In this document: piece by piece, positions 1 to 6,928 of the stretch
Position numbering within the stretch: position 1 is the first letter of the stretch
How the letters are laid out: each line of letters opens with the position of its first letter
NCBI GenBank assembly: GCA_022565655.1
Contig: JAIUMG010000041.1
Location: 1-14,756, forward strand
Direction of reading: 5' to 3'
From: Alkalimonas sp.
Lineage (GTDB): Bacteria; Pseudomonadota; Gammaproteobacteria; Enterobacterales; Alteromonadaceae
DNA length: 14,756 nt
Notes under the pieces: generated by a model
The model's input: the letters and a program-made list of their open reading frames with translations, nothing else
Database searches by the model: none
What the model was told of the DNA's origin: nothing
Position numbers and translations under genes: made by a program

Positions 1-1
1 C

Positions 2-805
2 AACTCTTTGGCAGGTATGCAGCCCAAGGTCAGTGTGCCTTCCCCTGCCCACTCTGCAACAGGGCGCACCGTCGAACAACGGGATCTTATTGTCAAAACC
101 TTTGATGCTGAGTTTCCGCTACTTACGGTCAATGAGTTTGTCTGCATGGAGGCGGCTGCCTGGTGCGGACTAAAGCCACCAAACACCTATTTATCCACAA
201 ACTTAGAGCATTACGTGGTAGAACGATTCGACAGCACCGATGCAGGGGTTCGGCTGGGCTATGAAGACTTTACCACCTTGATGAAAAAGCCAAACGACCC
301 GGATGCGAAATACTCAGGAAGTTACGAGGCTCTGCTGCAAGCAACGCTTTTATACACAGGGAGCCAGTTGGAAGTAGAAAAATTGTATACATACATCGTT
401 TTTAACTGCTTAATTGGCAATGGGGATGCGCACTTAAAGAACTTCGCCCTGCAGTACTCTGCCGATATGAACGAGATTTTCTTATCGCCGCCTTTCGATA
501 TTACGCACACGCTTATTTACGAGAGCATCGATAACAAGATGGCACTGAAGTTAGCGAACAGTAAGGCGTTTCCTGATGTGGCAACCTTGCTCCGTCTGGC
601 TGAAGGTAAAGGGTACAGAATACGCAGGGCGAAGGAGATCATTGAGCGGTTAAGCGATGGCATTATGGATTACCTGAAACAATCCAATGAGGTGCAGCTT
701 TTTGCCGGGTTGCGGGAGTCCATGGAGCGCGCTGTTGCCCATGTACATGCAGCAACGACGGGAGTGAAAACCTATCGCCGTGATCGCAGAAAAAAGTACG
801 AGTAA
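2..805 (+). CDS. HipA-family serine/threonine kinase toxin, 5' end cut by window edge
   Basis: HipA-type kinases are toxins of type II toxin-antitoxin modules; E. coli HipA phosphorylates glutamyl-tRNA synthetase and induces persistence. The reading frame is open from base 2, so the TTG at 8 is not a believable start and the N-terminal part lies outside. The first visible residues are Asn-Ser-Leu-Ala-Gly-Met-Gln-Pro-Lys, matching the HipA loop that carries the autophosphorylated serine (Ser150 in E. coli HipA); here that Ser is bases 5-7. Counting the codon at base 8 as residue 1, a likely ATP-binding Lys is at 30, the NEF helix at 42-44, VERFD at 71-75, the catalytic loop NGDAHLKN at 138-145 and the metal-binding FD at 163-164. 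All key kinase residues look intact and the C-terminus ends normally at a TAA. A hipB-like antitoxin would be expected upstream, outside the window. It could be a full-length HipA or the HipT half of a split HipBST system; the visible part cannot decide. The target is unknown. Confidence 0.88.
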   Translation, partial: NSLAGMQPKVSVPSPAHSATGRTVEQRDLIVKTFDAEFPLLTVNEFVCMEAAAWCGLKPPNTYLSTNLEHYVVERFDSTDAGVRLGYEDFTTLMKKPNDPDAKYSGSYEALLQATLLYTGSQLEVEKLYTYIVFNCLIGNGDAHLKNFALQYSADMNEIFLSPPFDITHTLIYESIDNKMALKLANSKAFPDVATLLRLAEGKGYRIRRAKEIIERLSDGIMDYLKQSNEVQLFAGLRESMERAVAHVHAATTGVKTYRRDRRKKYE

Positions 806-854
806 CCCGCTGCGACCACCAAGCTTGCACCACGATGTGACAGTTTTGCTGGTT

Positions 855-868
855 TGAATACGTATTCA
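855..868. promoter_or_regulatory. Perfect 14-bp palindrome, probable LacI-family operator
   Basis: The sequence TGAATACGTATTCA is its own reverse complement and has the central CG typical of LacI/GalR-family operators. It lies 65 bases upstream of the transporter ATG, in the only non-coding gap before the transporter and amylase genes. A LacI-family regulator is encoded in the same locus at 4473-5510. A possible -10 box (CATAAT, 883-888) would put the -35 region inside the palindrome, which suits repression, but no good -35 hexamer is visible. I saw no second copy in the window. The link to this particular regulator is inferred. Confidence 0.7.
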
Positions 869-933
869 TCTTGTTGTTGCACCATAATAAGGTTATCAAA
901 GATGGATCAACAGTGGTATTCGAGATAAAAACA

Positions 934-2439
934 ATGCAACAGCAAAAACCTGATCTCAATTTTTGGCAAATCTGGAACATGTGCCTGGGCTTTTTTGGCA
1001 TCCAATTCGGCTTTGCTTTGCAAAATGGTAATGTCAGCCGGATCTTTCAGACCTTAGGCGCGGAGATGGATCAAATCGCTATCCTCTGGGTAGCGGCCCC
1101 TTTAACGGGTTTATTGGTTCAGCCCATTATTGGCCACTTCAGCGATAAAACCTGGACCAAGCTGGGCCGTCGGCGGCCATTTTTCCTCTATGGTGCTATC
1201 GCCACCACGCTGGCATTGATATTTATGCCCAATTCGCCGTATCTGTGGGTGGCGGCCATGATGCTGTGGATCCTTGATGCTGCTATCAATGTGACCATGG
1301 AGCCGTTTCGCGCCTTTGTCGGTGATAACCTGAATAAAAAACAACGGCCGCTCGGTTTTGCCATGCAAAGCTTCTTTATTGGCGTGGGCGCTGTGGTGGC
1401 ATCGGCGTTGCCATGGATCATGACCAATTGGTTTGGTGTGGCCAATACGGCCCCTGCGGGTGAAATCCCCGCTTCCGTGGTGTACTCATTTTATGCTGGT
1501 GGTGTGGTGTTGTTTCTGGCAGTAGGCTGGACCATCATTCGCAGCAAAGAATACAGCCCGGATCAGCTGGCAGCTTTTGAAGCGGCGGAGCAGCAGGCTA
1601 ACCCGGTTGAAGTGGAAGTGGTCAAAGTACGCGACAACTACTGGGCCAGTGGCGCTGCAGCGGTGGTGATTGGGGTACTGCTGTGGGCTTTTGTTTATTT
1701 TCAGCAACTGGATCAAAACCTGTACCTGCTTGGAGCTTTAATTGCTTCTTTTGGTGTACTGCAGTGGCTGACCAGCTGGTTTAAGCAGCAACAAAACCGC
1801 AATATGCTGGTGCAAATTATTGATGATTTATACGCCATGCCCGGCACCATGAAGCAATTGGCGGTGGTGCAGTTTTTCTCCTGGTTTCCGCTGTTTGCCA
1901 TGTGGATCTACACCACGGCAGCGGTGACCAGCCACCATTACGGTACCAGCGATACCACCTCGCTGGCCTACAATACCGGGGCTGATTGGGTCGGTGTGTT
2001 GTTTTCTGTCTACAATGGCTTTGCCGCTATTGCCGCTCTGGTTATCCCGTGGGTAGCACGCCGTATTACCACCCAGCGCGCTCATAGTGTGAACTTAGTC
2101 TGTGGTGCCCTCGGCTTATTCTCGTTCTTCTTTATCACGGATCCTGCCTTGCTGTGGTTGCCGATGATCGGCATTGGTATTGCCTGGGCCTCTATTTTAT
2201 CGTTGCCGTATGCGTTGCTGTCCAATAGCTTGCCAGCGCATAAAATGGGCGTGTACATGGGGATCTTTAATATCTTTATCGTGTTGCCGCAGCTGTTAGC
2301 GGCGGCCATTTTGGGCAGCCTGCTGACGTATTTCTTTGACGGCCAGGCCATTTATGCGCTGGCATTGGGTGGTGTCAGTTATTTAATCGCGGCCGTGTAC
2401 GTGCTGTTTGTGCGTACCAGTAAAACAGTAAAAGGGTAA
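934..2439 (+). CDS. MFS sugar transporter (GPH/SUC-like, probable alpha-glucoside or maltose importer)
   Basis: A 501-residue inner-membrane carrier with about 12 hydrophobic segments. The loop after the second membrane segment (residues 67-82) reads GHFSDKTWTKLGRRRP, the MFS motif-A region in the form found in sucrose/maltose-type symporters, whose RRRP ending is distinctive. A long, more polar stretch around residues 205-240 is the usual central cytoplasmic loop. I chose the ATG at 934: the frame stays open back to a TTG at 871, but those extra 21 residues are not transporter-like and would place the start directly behind the operator palindrome. The next gene begins 5 bases after the stop, and its Shine-Dalgarno AAAGGG lies in this gene's last two codons, so the two are probably co-transcribed and coupled. 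The neighbouring GH13 enzyme and LacI regulator point to import of maltose, maltodextrin or another alpha-glucoside. The exact sugar is not shown by the sequence. Confidence 0.88.
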   Translation: MQQQKPDLNFWQIWNMCLGFFGIQFGFALQNGNVSRIFQTLGAEMDQIAILWVAAPLTGLLVQPIIGHFSDKTWTKLGRRRPFFLYGAIATTLALIFMPNSPYLWVAAMMLWILDAAINVTMEPFRAFVGDNLNKKQRPLGFAMQSFFIGVGAVVASALPWIMTNWFGVANTAPAGEIPASVVYSFYAGGVVLFLAVGWTIIRSKEYSPDQLAAFEAAEQQANPVEVEVVKVRDNYWASGAAAVVIGVLLWAFVYFQQLDQNLYLLGALIASFGVLQWLTSWFKQQQNRNMLVQIIDDLYAMPGTMKQLAVVQFFSWFPLFAMWIYTTAAVTSHHYGTSDTTSLAYNTGADWVGVLFSVYNGFAAIAALVIPWVARRITTQRAHSVNLVCGALGLFSFFFITDPALLWLPMIGIGIAWASILSLPYALLSNSLPAHKMGVYMGIFNIFIVLPQLLAAAILGSLLTYFFDGQAIYALALGGVSYLIAAVYVLFVRTSKTVKG

Positions 2440-2444
2440 TTGGT

Positions 2445-4175
2445 ATGAGATTGTTGCTACAAGGTTCTATCCGACTTTGGTATGGGTTATTTCTGGCACT
2501 GGCATTGGTCGCTTGCCAGCCAGCATCCGAGGTTCGTTCAACTGAACAGCAAGGCTATTCAGCTTCAGAGCAGAAGAGTGATACCCCCTGGTGGGATGAT
2601 GCGGTGTTCTACCAGATATGGCCGCGCAGCTTTTACGATACGACCGGCGATGGTCATGGTGATTTCAATGGCATGACCGCCAAGCTGCCTTATTTATCGG
2701 AGTTGGGCATCGATGCCATCTGGTTGACGCCCATGTTTGAAGCACCGTCGTACCATGGCTACGACTTCACTGAGTTTTATCAGGTTGAATCCGACTATGG
2801 CACTATGGCTGATTTTGAACGCTTTTTGAACGAAGCTGAAGCTCGGGATATTAAAGTTATTTTGGATTTGGTGATTAACCATATTTCGCGAGAGCATGAG
2901 TGGTTTCGTTTATCCGCAGAGCGGGTCGAACCCTACAGCGATTACTTTATCTGGCGCGAAGATTTACCTGCAGCAGGCAAAGGCTGGGGGCATGCTTGGT
3001 CGGATAACGACCTGCCGGAAGCGGTCTGGCATTTTGATGAAACCCGTGGCGAGTATTACTACGCTGCCTTTGGTGCCACCCAGCCGGATCTGAATTTGGA
3101 ACACCCGGATGTTATCGAAGAAATGAAGACCATGGCCAAGTTCTGGTTGGATAAAGGCGTGGATGGTTTCCGGCTGGATGCGGTGCGTTTTGTGATAGAG
3201 CGCGGTCCACAAGGCCAGGCCGACTTGCCTGAGACGATTGATTATTGGGCTGATTTTAATGCCTTTGTCAAAAGCGTCAATCCAGAGGCTTATCTGGTTG
3301 GTGAGGCCTGGGTTGATATTCCCGTCGCGGCCAAGTACTGGGGCGATGGTAAAGGACTGGATCAGGGCTTTGATTTTGAGTTTGGCTATATTGTTTTGGA
3401 TATGCTGCAGCAAGGCCTTGCCACCGAGGCTCAGTTTGGCACCATGAGCCAACAATCGGGACAGGTTGCCGATGGTGAATTGCACCCTCTGGCACAAAAT
3501 GTACAACGTCGATTGGAGTCGGGCGCACCGCTGGCCTTTTTTACGCCATTTCTAACCAATCACGATCAAGACCGAGTGGGTTTTCAGTTGCAGGAAAACC
3601 AGGCCAAGGCCAAACAAGCCGCCGCACTTTTGTTCAGTACACCGGGCACTAAGTACATTTATTACGGCGAAGAGATTGGTATGACGCAACAGCAAAGTGG
3701 TCATGATGTGTATAAGCGGGCACCCATGCTGTGGGATCAAAGCCACCAGGCTGGTTTTACCCAGGCTGAGCTGAGCTGGGTGGAGCAAAAAGAACTGTTT
3801 ACCCAGGACTTTGACCCCTGGTGGCCGGATTTTCTGGCACAGCAGCTGGCTGCCGGTGATCGCACCGTGGCCGCGCAACGCGCAGAGCCGGATTCACTGT
3901 GGCAGTTGCACCGTGTATTAATTGCGATGCAAAAACAGCGGCCGGAAATGAGTTTGGCAGGAAGTTATCAGGTGCAATCGCCGCAGCAGGGTATTTTGAC
4001 GGTAACACGCGAGTTGGGCGAGCAACGTTCGGTATTTGTGCTGAATTTAGCGGGTGAGATGACAGATATTTCAGCCGTGTTGGCAGAGCAGAGCGATCTG
4101 GATATCAGCTGGGGCTTTGATTTGGATGGTAGCTTATTGGCTAACGATGGCGTACTGATTTTGCAGTCGAAGTAG
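2445..4175 (+). CDS. GH13 alpha-glucosidase/alpha-amylase, predicted lipoprotein
   Basis: A 576-residue retaining alpha-glycoside hydrolase. The N-terminus has a hydrophobic signal ending in the lipobox Leu-Val-Ala-Cys with Cys24. The next residue is Gln, not Asp, so outer-membrane anchoring is likely. The TIM-barrel motifs are complete: DLVINH (141-146, region I), GFRLDAVR with nucleophile Asp245 (region II), VGEAW with acid/base Glu287 (region III) and TNHDQDR with Asp374 (region IV). The fifth conserved region is QPDLN (213-217), characteristic of the oligo-1,6-glucosidase/alpha-glucosidase group rather than neopullulanases (MPKLN). This favours activity on short alpha-glucosides, but the subfamily and linkage preference are not certain. 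The Shine-Dalgarno AAAGGG (2431-2436) lies in the last two codons of the transporter gene, 8 bases before this ATG. Likely role: envelope hydrolysis of oligosaccharides whose products enter through the neighbouring carrier. Confidence 0.92.
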   Translation: MRLLLQGSIRLWYGLFLALALVACQPASEVRSTEQQGYSASEQKSDTPWWDDAVFYQIWPRSFYDTTGDGHGDFNGMTAKLPYLSELGIDAIWLTPMFEAPSYHGYDFTEFYQVESDYGTMADFERFLNEAEARDIKVILDLVINHISREHEWFRLSAERVEPYSDYFIWREDLPAAGKGWGHAWSDNDLPEAVWHFDETRGEYYYAAFGATQPDLNLEHPDVIEEMKTMAKFWLDKGVDGFRLDAVRFVIERGPQGQADLPETIDYWADFNAFVKSVNPEAYLVGEAWVDIPVAAKYWGDGKGLDQGFDFEFGYIVLDMLQQGLATEAQFGTMSQQSGQVADGELHPLAQNVQRRLESGAPLAFFTPFLTNHDQDRVGFQLQENQAKAKQAAALLFSTPGTKYIYYGEEIGMTQQQSGHDVYKRAPMLWDQSHQAGFTQAELSWVEQKELFTQDFDPWWPDFLAQQLAAGDRTVAAQRAEPDSLWQLHRVLIAMQKQRPEMSLAGSYQVQSPQQGILTVTRELGEQRSVFVLNLAGEMTDISAVLAEQSDLDISWGFDLDGSLLANDGVLILQSK

Positions 4176-4187
4176 CAACCAAGAGGC

Positions 4188-4218
4188 CCATGGCTGCGTC
4201 TGAAGAGCGCAGCCATGG
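4188..4218 (+). terminator. Strong hairpin between converging genes, likely terminator
   Basis: A perfect 11-bp inverted repeat (CCATGGCTGCG at 4188-4198 and its complement at 4208-4218) encloses a 9-base loop, 12 bases after the amylase stop codon. On the plus strand it is followed by TGCTTTCATCTT, a modest T-rich run, so it fits an intrinsic terminator for the transporter-amylase unit. The same stem lies downstream of the small lipoprotein gene on the other strand, but there it lacks a T-run, so termination in that direction is less certain. Confidence 0.7.
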
Positions 4219-4228
4219 TGCTTTCATC

Positions 4229-4468
4229 TTAATTGCCGAGTAGTTTATCCAGCTCTTTTTTTGCATCATCCAGCAGCTGCTGCTGTGCCTTGTTTGCATT
4301 GTTGCACTTGGCAATATCGGTGCTTTCTCCTTTTAGCCGAAGCTCTGCACATTCCAGCATGACCGTTGCGAGCAGTTCAGGATCCTTGGCCAATTTATCG
4401 GCGGAAGGGGCTCCACCGCAAGCCACTAAAAGCAAGGTTGAGCTAAGCAATAAGGCTGTTTTTTTCAT
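4229..4468 (-). CDS. Small lipoprotein of unknown function (EexN-like layout)
   Basis: A 79-residue protein with a lipoprotein signal: Lys-Lys n-region, hydrophobic core, and lipobox Leu-Val-Ala-Cys with Cys17 followed by Gly-Gly. The mature part is only about 62 residues and contains Cys40 and Cys55, which could form one disulfide. The pattern of a KDPELL motif, then a Cys, then a Cys-Asn-Asn-Ala motif resembles small EexN-family entry-exclusion lipoproteins. The resemblance is weak and conjugation genes are absent, so I give no function. The C-terminal third is Lys/Asp/Leu-rich and probably helical. The start lies 4 bases after the lacI-type stop, and its Shine-Dalgarno AAAGGA is formed by the last two codons of that gene. 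It is therefore almost certainly co-transcribed and coupled with the regulator. Confidence 0.75.
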   Translation of the reverse strand: MKKTALLLSSTLLLVACGGAPSADKLAKDPELLATVMLECAELRLKGESTDIAKCNNANKAQQQLLDDAKKELDKLLGN

Positions 4469-4472
4469 TCTA

Positions 4473-5510
4473 TTATCCTTTGCTGGTGATGGTGCCGCAG
4501 GATTTGCGGATCACTATTTTTGGTTCAATCTGATTGGTTTCAATGGGCTGGTTATTGATGAGGTGCAGCAGGTTCTGCACCAGCATCTCGCCAGCCAGCG
4601 TGGTGTCTTGCTGAATGGTACTCAGCGGGGGGTTGGCATAAGAGGCTACAGGAATATCATCAAAGCCAACCACAGCAATATCTTCTGGTATGTTTAAACC
4701 GCGTAACTGGATACCCTGCATCACGCCAATGGCAATCAGATCACTGGCACAGAAGATAGCGTCGACCGGGTGCCCGGCATCCAGCAGGTTCAGTGCCGCC
4801 AGCTGACCGGCTTGCTCTGTGGAAATCGCATTGTATTGTGGGATCTGCTTGGGATCGATGCCTGCATCCTGTAAAGCATCGGTAAAGCCAAGAAAACGCT
4901 GGTTAAACTCCGGGCTGCCAGCAGAGGCATTGCCAATGAAGGCAAAATGCTTATGGCCAAGCTTAAGCAAATGCTGGCCTGCTAAACGGCCCCCCTGGCG
5001 ATTGTTGCTGCGAATGGTGAAGTCTGGATGGCCTTCAACTTCAGCGCCCCAGCAGACGAAGTGAGTCTCTTGCGCCAGTAGTTTATTCAGCTTTTCTTCG
5101 TAATCTTCGTAATCGCCATAGCCCAGCAGGATGATGCCATCGGCTTTTTTGGTGTCTTCGTAGTCGGCATGCCAATCATCACTGAGTTGCTGAAACGAGA
5201 CCAGTAAGTCCTGGCCACGTTGAGCGCAGGCACGGGTGATGCTACCGAGCATCGACAAAAAGAATGGGTTAATCAGTGATTCATCGGTGGTGGGGTCTTC
5301 AAACAGTAGCAATGCCAAAGTACTGCTGCGCTGTTTGCGCAGGTTGCTGGCATTTTTATCAACTTTGTAGTTTAACTGCCGCGCGATTGCATGCACTTTC
5401 TCCCGGGTTTCTTTATTCACCTGAGGGCTATCGCGCAAAGCCCTTGATACGGTCGACTGAGATACCCCAGCCAGATACGCAATATCAAAGGAAGTGGCTT
5501 TGTCTTTCAT
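4473..5510 (-). CDS. LacI/GalR-family transcriptional regulator of the sugar locus
   Basis: A 345-residue regulator of normal LacI-family length. The N-terminal helix-turn-helix covers residues 7-26 (an FDIAYLAGVSQ...TVSRAL pattern), followed by the hinge region near residues 50-60. The remainder is a periplasmic-binding-protein-like effector domain ending in the usual GFDDIPVASY and PPLSTIQQD segments. Such proteins bind palindromic operators with a central CG, usually as repressors released by a sugar. The perfect palindrome at 855-868, upstream of the transporter and amylase genes, is the obvious target; the regulator would then act about 4 kb from its own gene. The ATG at 5510 places the HTH at the expected distance, although its Shine-Dalgarno is weak. 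A different palindrome, GTTGGCCAAC, lies at 5532-5541, 21 bases upstream of the start; its role is unknown. The effector is inferred to be an alpha-glucoside. Confidence 0.92.
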   Translation of the reverse strand: MKDKATSFDIAYLAGVSQSTVSRALRDSPQVNKETREKVHAIARQLNYKVDKNASNLRKQRSSTLALLLFEDPTTDESLINPFFLSMLGSITRACAQRGQDLLVSFQQLSDDWHADYEDTKKADGIILLGYGDYEDYEEKLNKLLAQETHFVCWGAEVEGHPDFTIRSNNRQGGRLAGQHLLKLGHKHFAFIGNASAGSPEFNQRFLGFTDALQDAGIDPKQIPQYNAISTEQAGQLAALNLLDAGHPVDAIFCASDLIAIGVMQGIQLRGLNIPEDIAVVGFDDIPVASYANPPLSTIQQDTTLAGEMLVQNLLHLINNQPIETNQIEPKIVIRKSCGTITSKG

Positions 5511-5602
5511 GAGTTACGCTCTACCAATGAGGTTGGCCAACAACAAAAAATGTGGAGCGACAATGACTTCATTACGGTCCAGGTTGAGCCATCATAGACC
5601 GA

Positions 5603-5631
5603 AGCGCTGAAGGATTCAAACCTTTAGCGCT
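5603..5631. repeat. Imperfect inverted repeat between the S66 peptidase and lacI-type genes
   Basis: Two 11-base arms (5603-5613 and 5621-5631) pair around a 7-base loop with one non-Watson-Crick position. On the plus strand that position is a G-U wobble; on the minus strand, which both flanking genes use, it is a C-A mismatch. The outer six bases of both arms are AGCGCT, itself a palindrome. There is no T-run after it in the minus direction, so it is a weak candidate for an intrinsic terminator of the peptidase gene. It could instead be a protein-binding site. Confidence 0.4.
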
Positions 5632-5666
5632 GGCCGTTTCAGCCATCAGGTCAAGATGTCCTGGCG

Positions 5667-6716
5667 TTAACCTGCTTGAAAAACCGGCTCAAGCAAGCGG
5701 AAGGTACCGTTATCGGCATTCATTTCCGCTTTGGCACCTACAGGGACAATAAACTGCCGCGGAATATGGCCTATCATGGCACCGGTATAGGCCGGAATAT
5801 TCAGCGGCAGAATGTAGTCATCAAAAATTTGATCCAACGTCAGGCTGCCCCAGCCACCACCTGGTGTACAGCGAGCGCAATCGCCAAAGATAAAGCCACT
5901 GATTTGCTGCAATGTACCATTTAACCGCAAGGTACTCATCATGCGATCAATTTTGTAAGGCGGTTCATTAATGTCTTCAAGAAATAAAATTTTACCGCGA
6001 AAGTCAGGCAAGTAGGGGGTGCCTGACAAGGCAGTCAGTACAGTCAGGTTACCACCCACTAAGTCGCCGATGGCTTTGCCGCTGCGAATGGTCTGGGTGC
6101 GATTTTGCCGGACAATCAGATCGTCATTGATCGACTGTTCGTTGGCGAACGTGAGCAGTCGTTGCTCGAAGAACAGCTGCTCGAACTGTTGGACATTAAA
6201 ATCATGCCAGCGGCTGCTGCCATTGGGGCCATGAAAGGTCACCAAGCCGGTTTTAGCGTGCAACGCATTATGCAGCGCGGTAATGTCAGAGTACCCTAGC
6301 ACAATTTTTGGGTTGCGACGTACCAGCTCATAATCAATCAACGGCAGAATTCGGGCTGCTCCTGAGCCGCCTCGCAGGCAGATGACAGCTTTGACCTCAG
6401 GATCGGCAAACATGCTATTAAAGTCGGCCGCCCGGTCTGCATCCTGGCCGGCAAGGTGACCATGACGGCTACGAAAATGTTGACCTGTCTTAACTTTAAA
6501 GCCTAAAGCTTCCATCGACTCGATGGCAAACTGCGACTCCTGGCGTGAGGCTATCGCTGCAGAAGGGCTCACCACACCAATGGTGTCACCACGTTTTAAG
6601 GGCATGGGTAATAAGCTGCCTGAGCGGTTTACTGCCGTGGCAGCCATACCCGAGCATGACATTAATGGCAGCAAAGCGGATGCTAAGCCTAACTTGAGTA
6701 AATGTCGTTTATTCAT
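5667..6716 (-). CDS. S66-family LD-carboxypeptidase (LdcA-like) with export signal
   Basis: S66 peptidases remove the terminal D-alanine from murein tetrapeptides during peptidoglycan recycling; the MccF branch instead inactivates microcin C. The 349-residue protein has the family layout: GDTIGVVSPS (43-52), LRGGSGAARIL (114-124), nucleophile Ser143 in GYSD, Glu247 in LEDINEPPY and His317 in GHIPRQ. Together these last three form the Ser-Glu-His triad. Unlike cytoplasmic E. coli LdcA it carries about 26 extra N-terminal residues. They start KRHLLKLG, like a Tat signal with Lys-Arg in place of Arg-Arg, and contain Leu-Met-Ser-Cys (Cys21), an imperfect lipobox. It is therefore predicted to be exported, either periplasmic or lipid-anchored. 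It is transcribed alone, divergently from the mipA-like unit. The true substrate (murein peptide or another acylated peptide) is not decided by the sequence. Confidence 0.87.
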   Translation of the reverse strand: MNKRHLLKLGLASALLPLMSCSGMAATAVNRSGSLLPMPLKRGDTIGVVSPSAAIASRQESQFAIESMEALGFKVKTGQHFRSRHGHLAGQDADRAADFNSMFADPEVKAVICLRGGSGAARILPLIDYELVRRNPKIVLGYSDITALHNALHAKTGLVTFHGPNGSSRWHDFNVQQFEQLFFEQRLLTFANEQSINDDLIVRQNRTQTIRSGKAIGDLVGGNLTVLTALSGTPYLPDFRGKILFLEDINEPPYKIDRMMSTLRLNGTLQQISGFIFGDCARCTPGGGWGSLTLDQIFDDYILPLNIPAYTGAMIGHIPRQFIVPVGAKAEMNADNGTFRLLEPVFQAG

Positions 6717-6749
6717 GCTGTTGCTCTCGTTGGTCGATGAGTAGCCAGT

Positions 6750-6777
6750 CTAATACAATTTTTTATTATTAATCAAA
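6750..6777 (-). promoter_or_regulatory. Candidate sigma-70 promoter for the S66 peptidase gene
   Basis: Read on the minus strand, TTTGAT (6772-6777) and TATTAG (6750-6755) are separated by 16 A/T-rich bases, ending 33 bases upstream of the ATG. The match to consensus is moderate, but the strong A/T content and the position support it. Confidence 0.4.
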
Positions 6778-6786
6778 CTATCTGTA

Positions 6787-6829
6787 GGAATTTTTTATTC
6801 CATGCATTGGTTGTGTACTGACAAGTGTA
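6787..6829. promoter_or_regulatory. Short inverted and direct repeats in the divergent control region
   Basis: This lies in the 212-bp gap between the divergent peptidase and mipA-like genes. GGAAT and ATTCC (6787-6801) form a small inverted repeat around five T residues. TGTGTA (6812-6817) and AGTGTA (6824-6829) form a direct repeat with a 12-base period. OmpR-family regulators often bind tandem half-sites spaced about one helix turn apart, and one is encoded downstream, so this could be its site. The match is too short to assert. A convincing promoter for the mipA-like gene was not found; TTGCTT at 6862-6867 is a possible -35. Confidence 0.25.
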
Positions 6830-6928
6830 TGGCCCCGGCTTTTTTGTGAAACAATGTTACTTTGCTTAGAGCCCTGCCAGAGTGGTGATAAACTGAACTA
6901 GAGCAAGATGCAGTGAGCAGGGCGTGGT

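Noticed and set aside
871..933. An N-terminal extension of the MFS transporter starting at a TTG
   Set aside because: It adds 21 polar residues unlike the family and would start right after the operator. The ATG at 934 fits the expected N-terminus.
2964..3506. Minus-strand open frame of 180 codons inside the amylase gene
   Set aside because: It is antisense to the GH13 catalytic core and has no recognisable domain or ribosome site.
4233..4697. Plus-strand open frame of 154 codons opposite the small lipoprotein and regulator
   Set aside because: It overlaps two supported genes antisense. Its Ser-rich, hydrophobic start is the complement of the lipoprotein's Lys/Leu-rich coding.
5532..5541. 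GTTGGCCAAC as a second copy of the LacI-type operator
   Set aside because: It is palindromic but shares no half-site with TGAATACGTATTCA, so I do not call it the same operator.
6844..6860. A possible RstA box or CRP site near TTGTGAAACAATGTTAC
   Set aside because: Only a GTTAC half matches the RstA box, and the second CRP half-site is absent.
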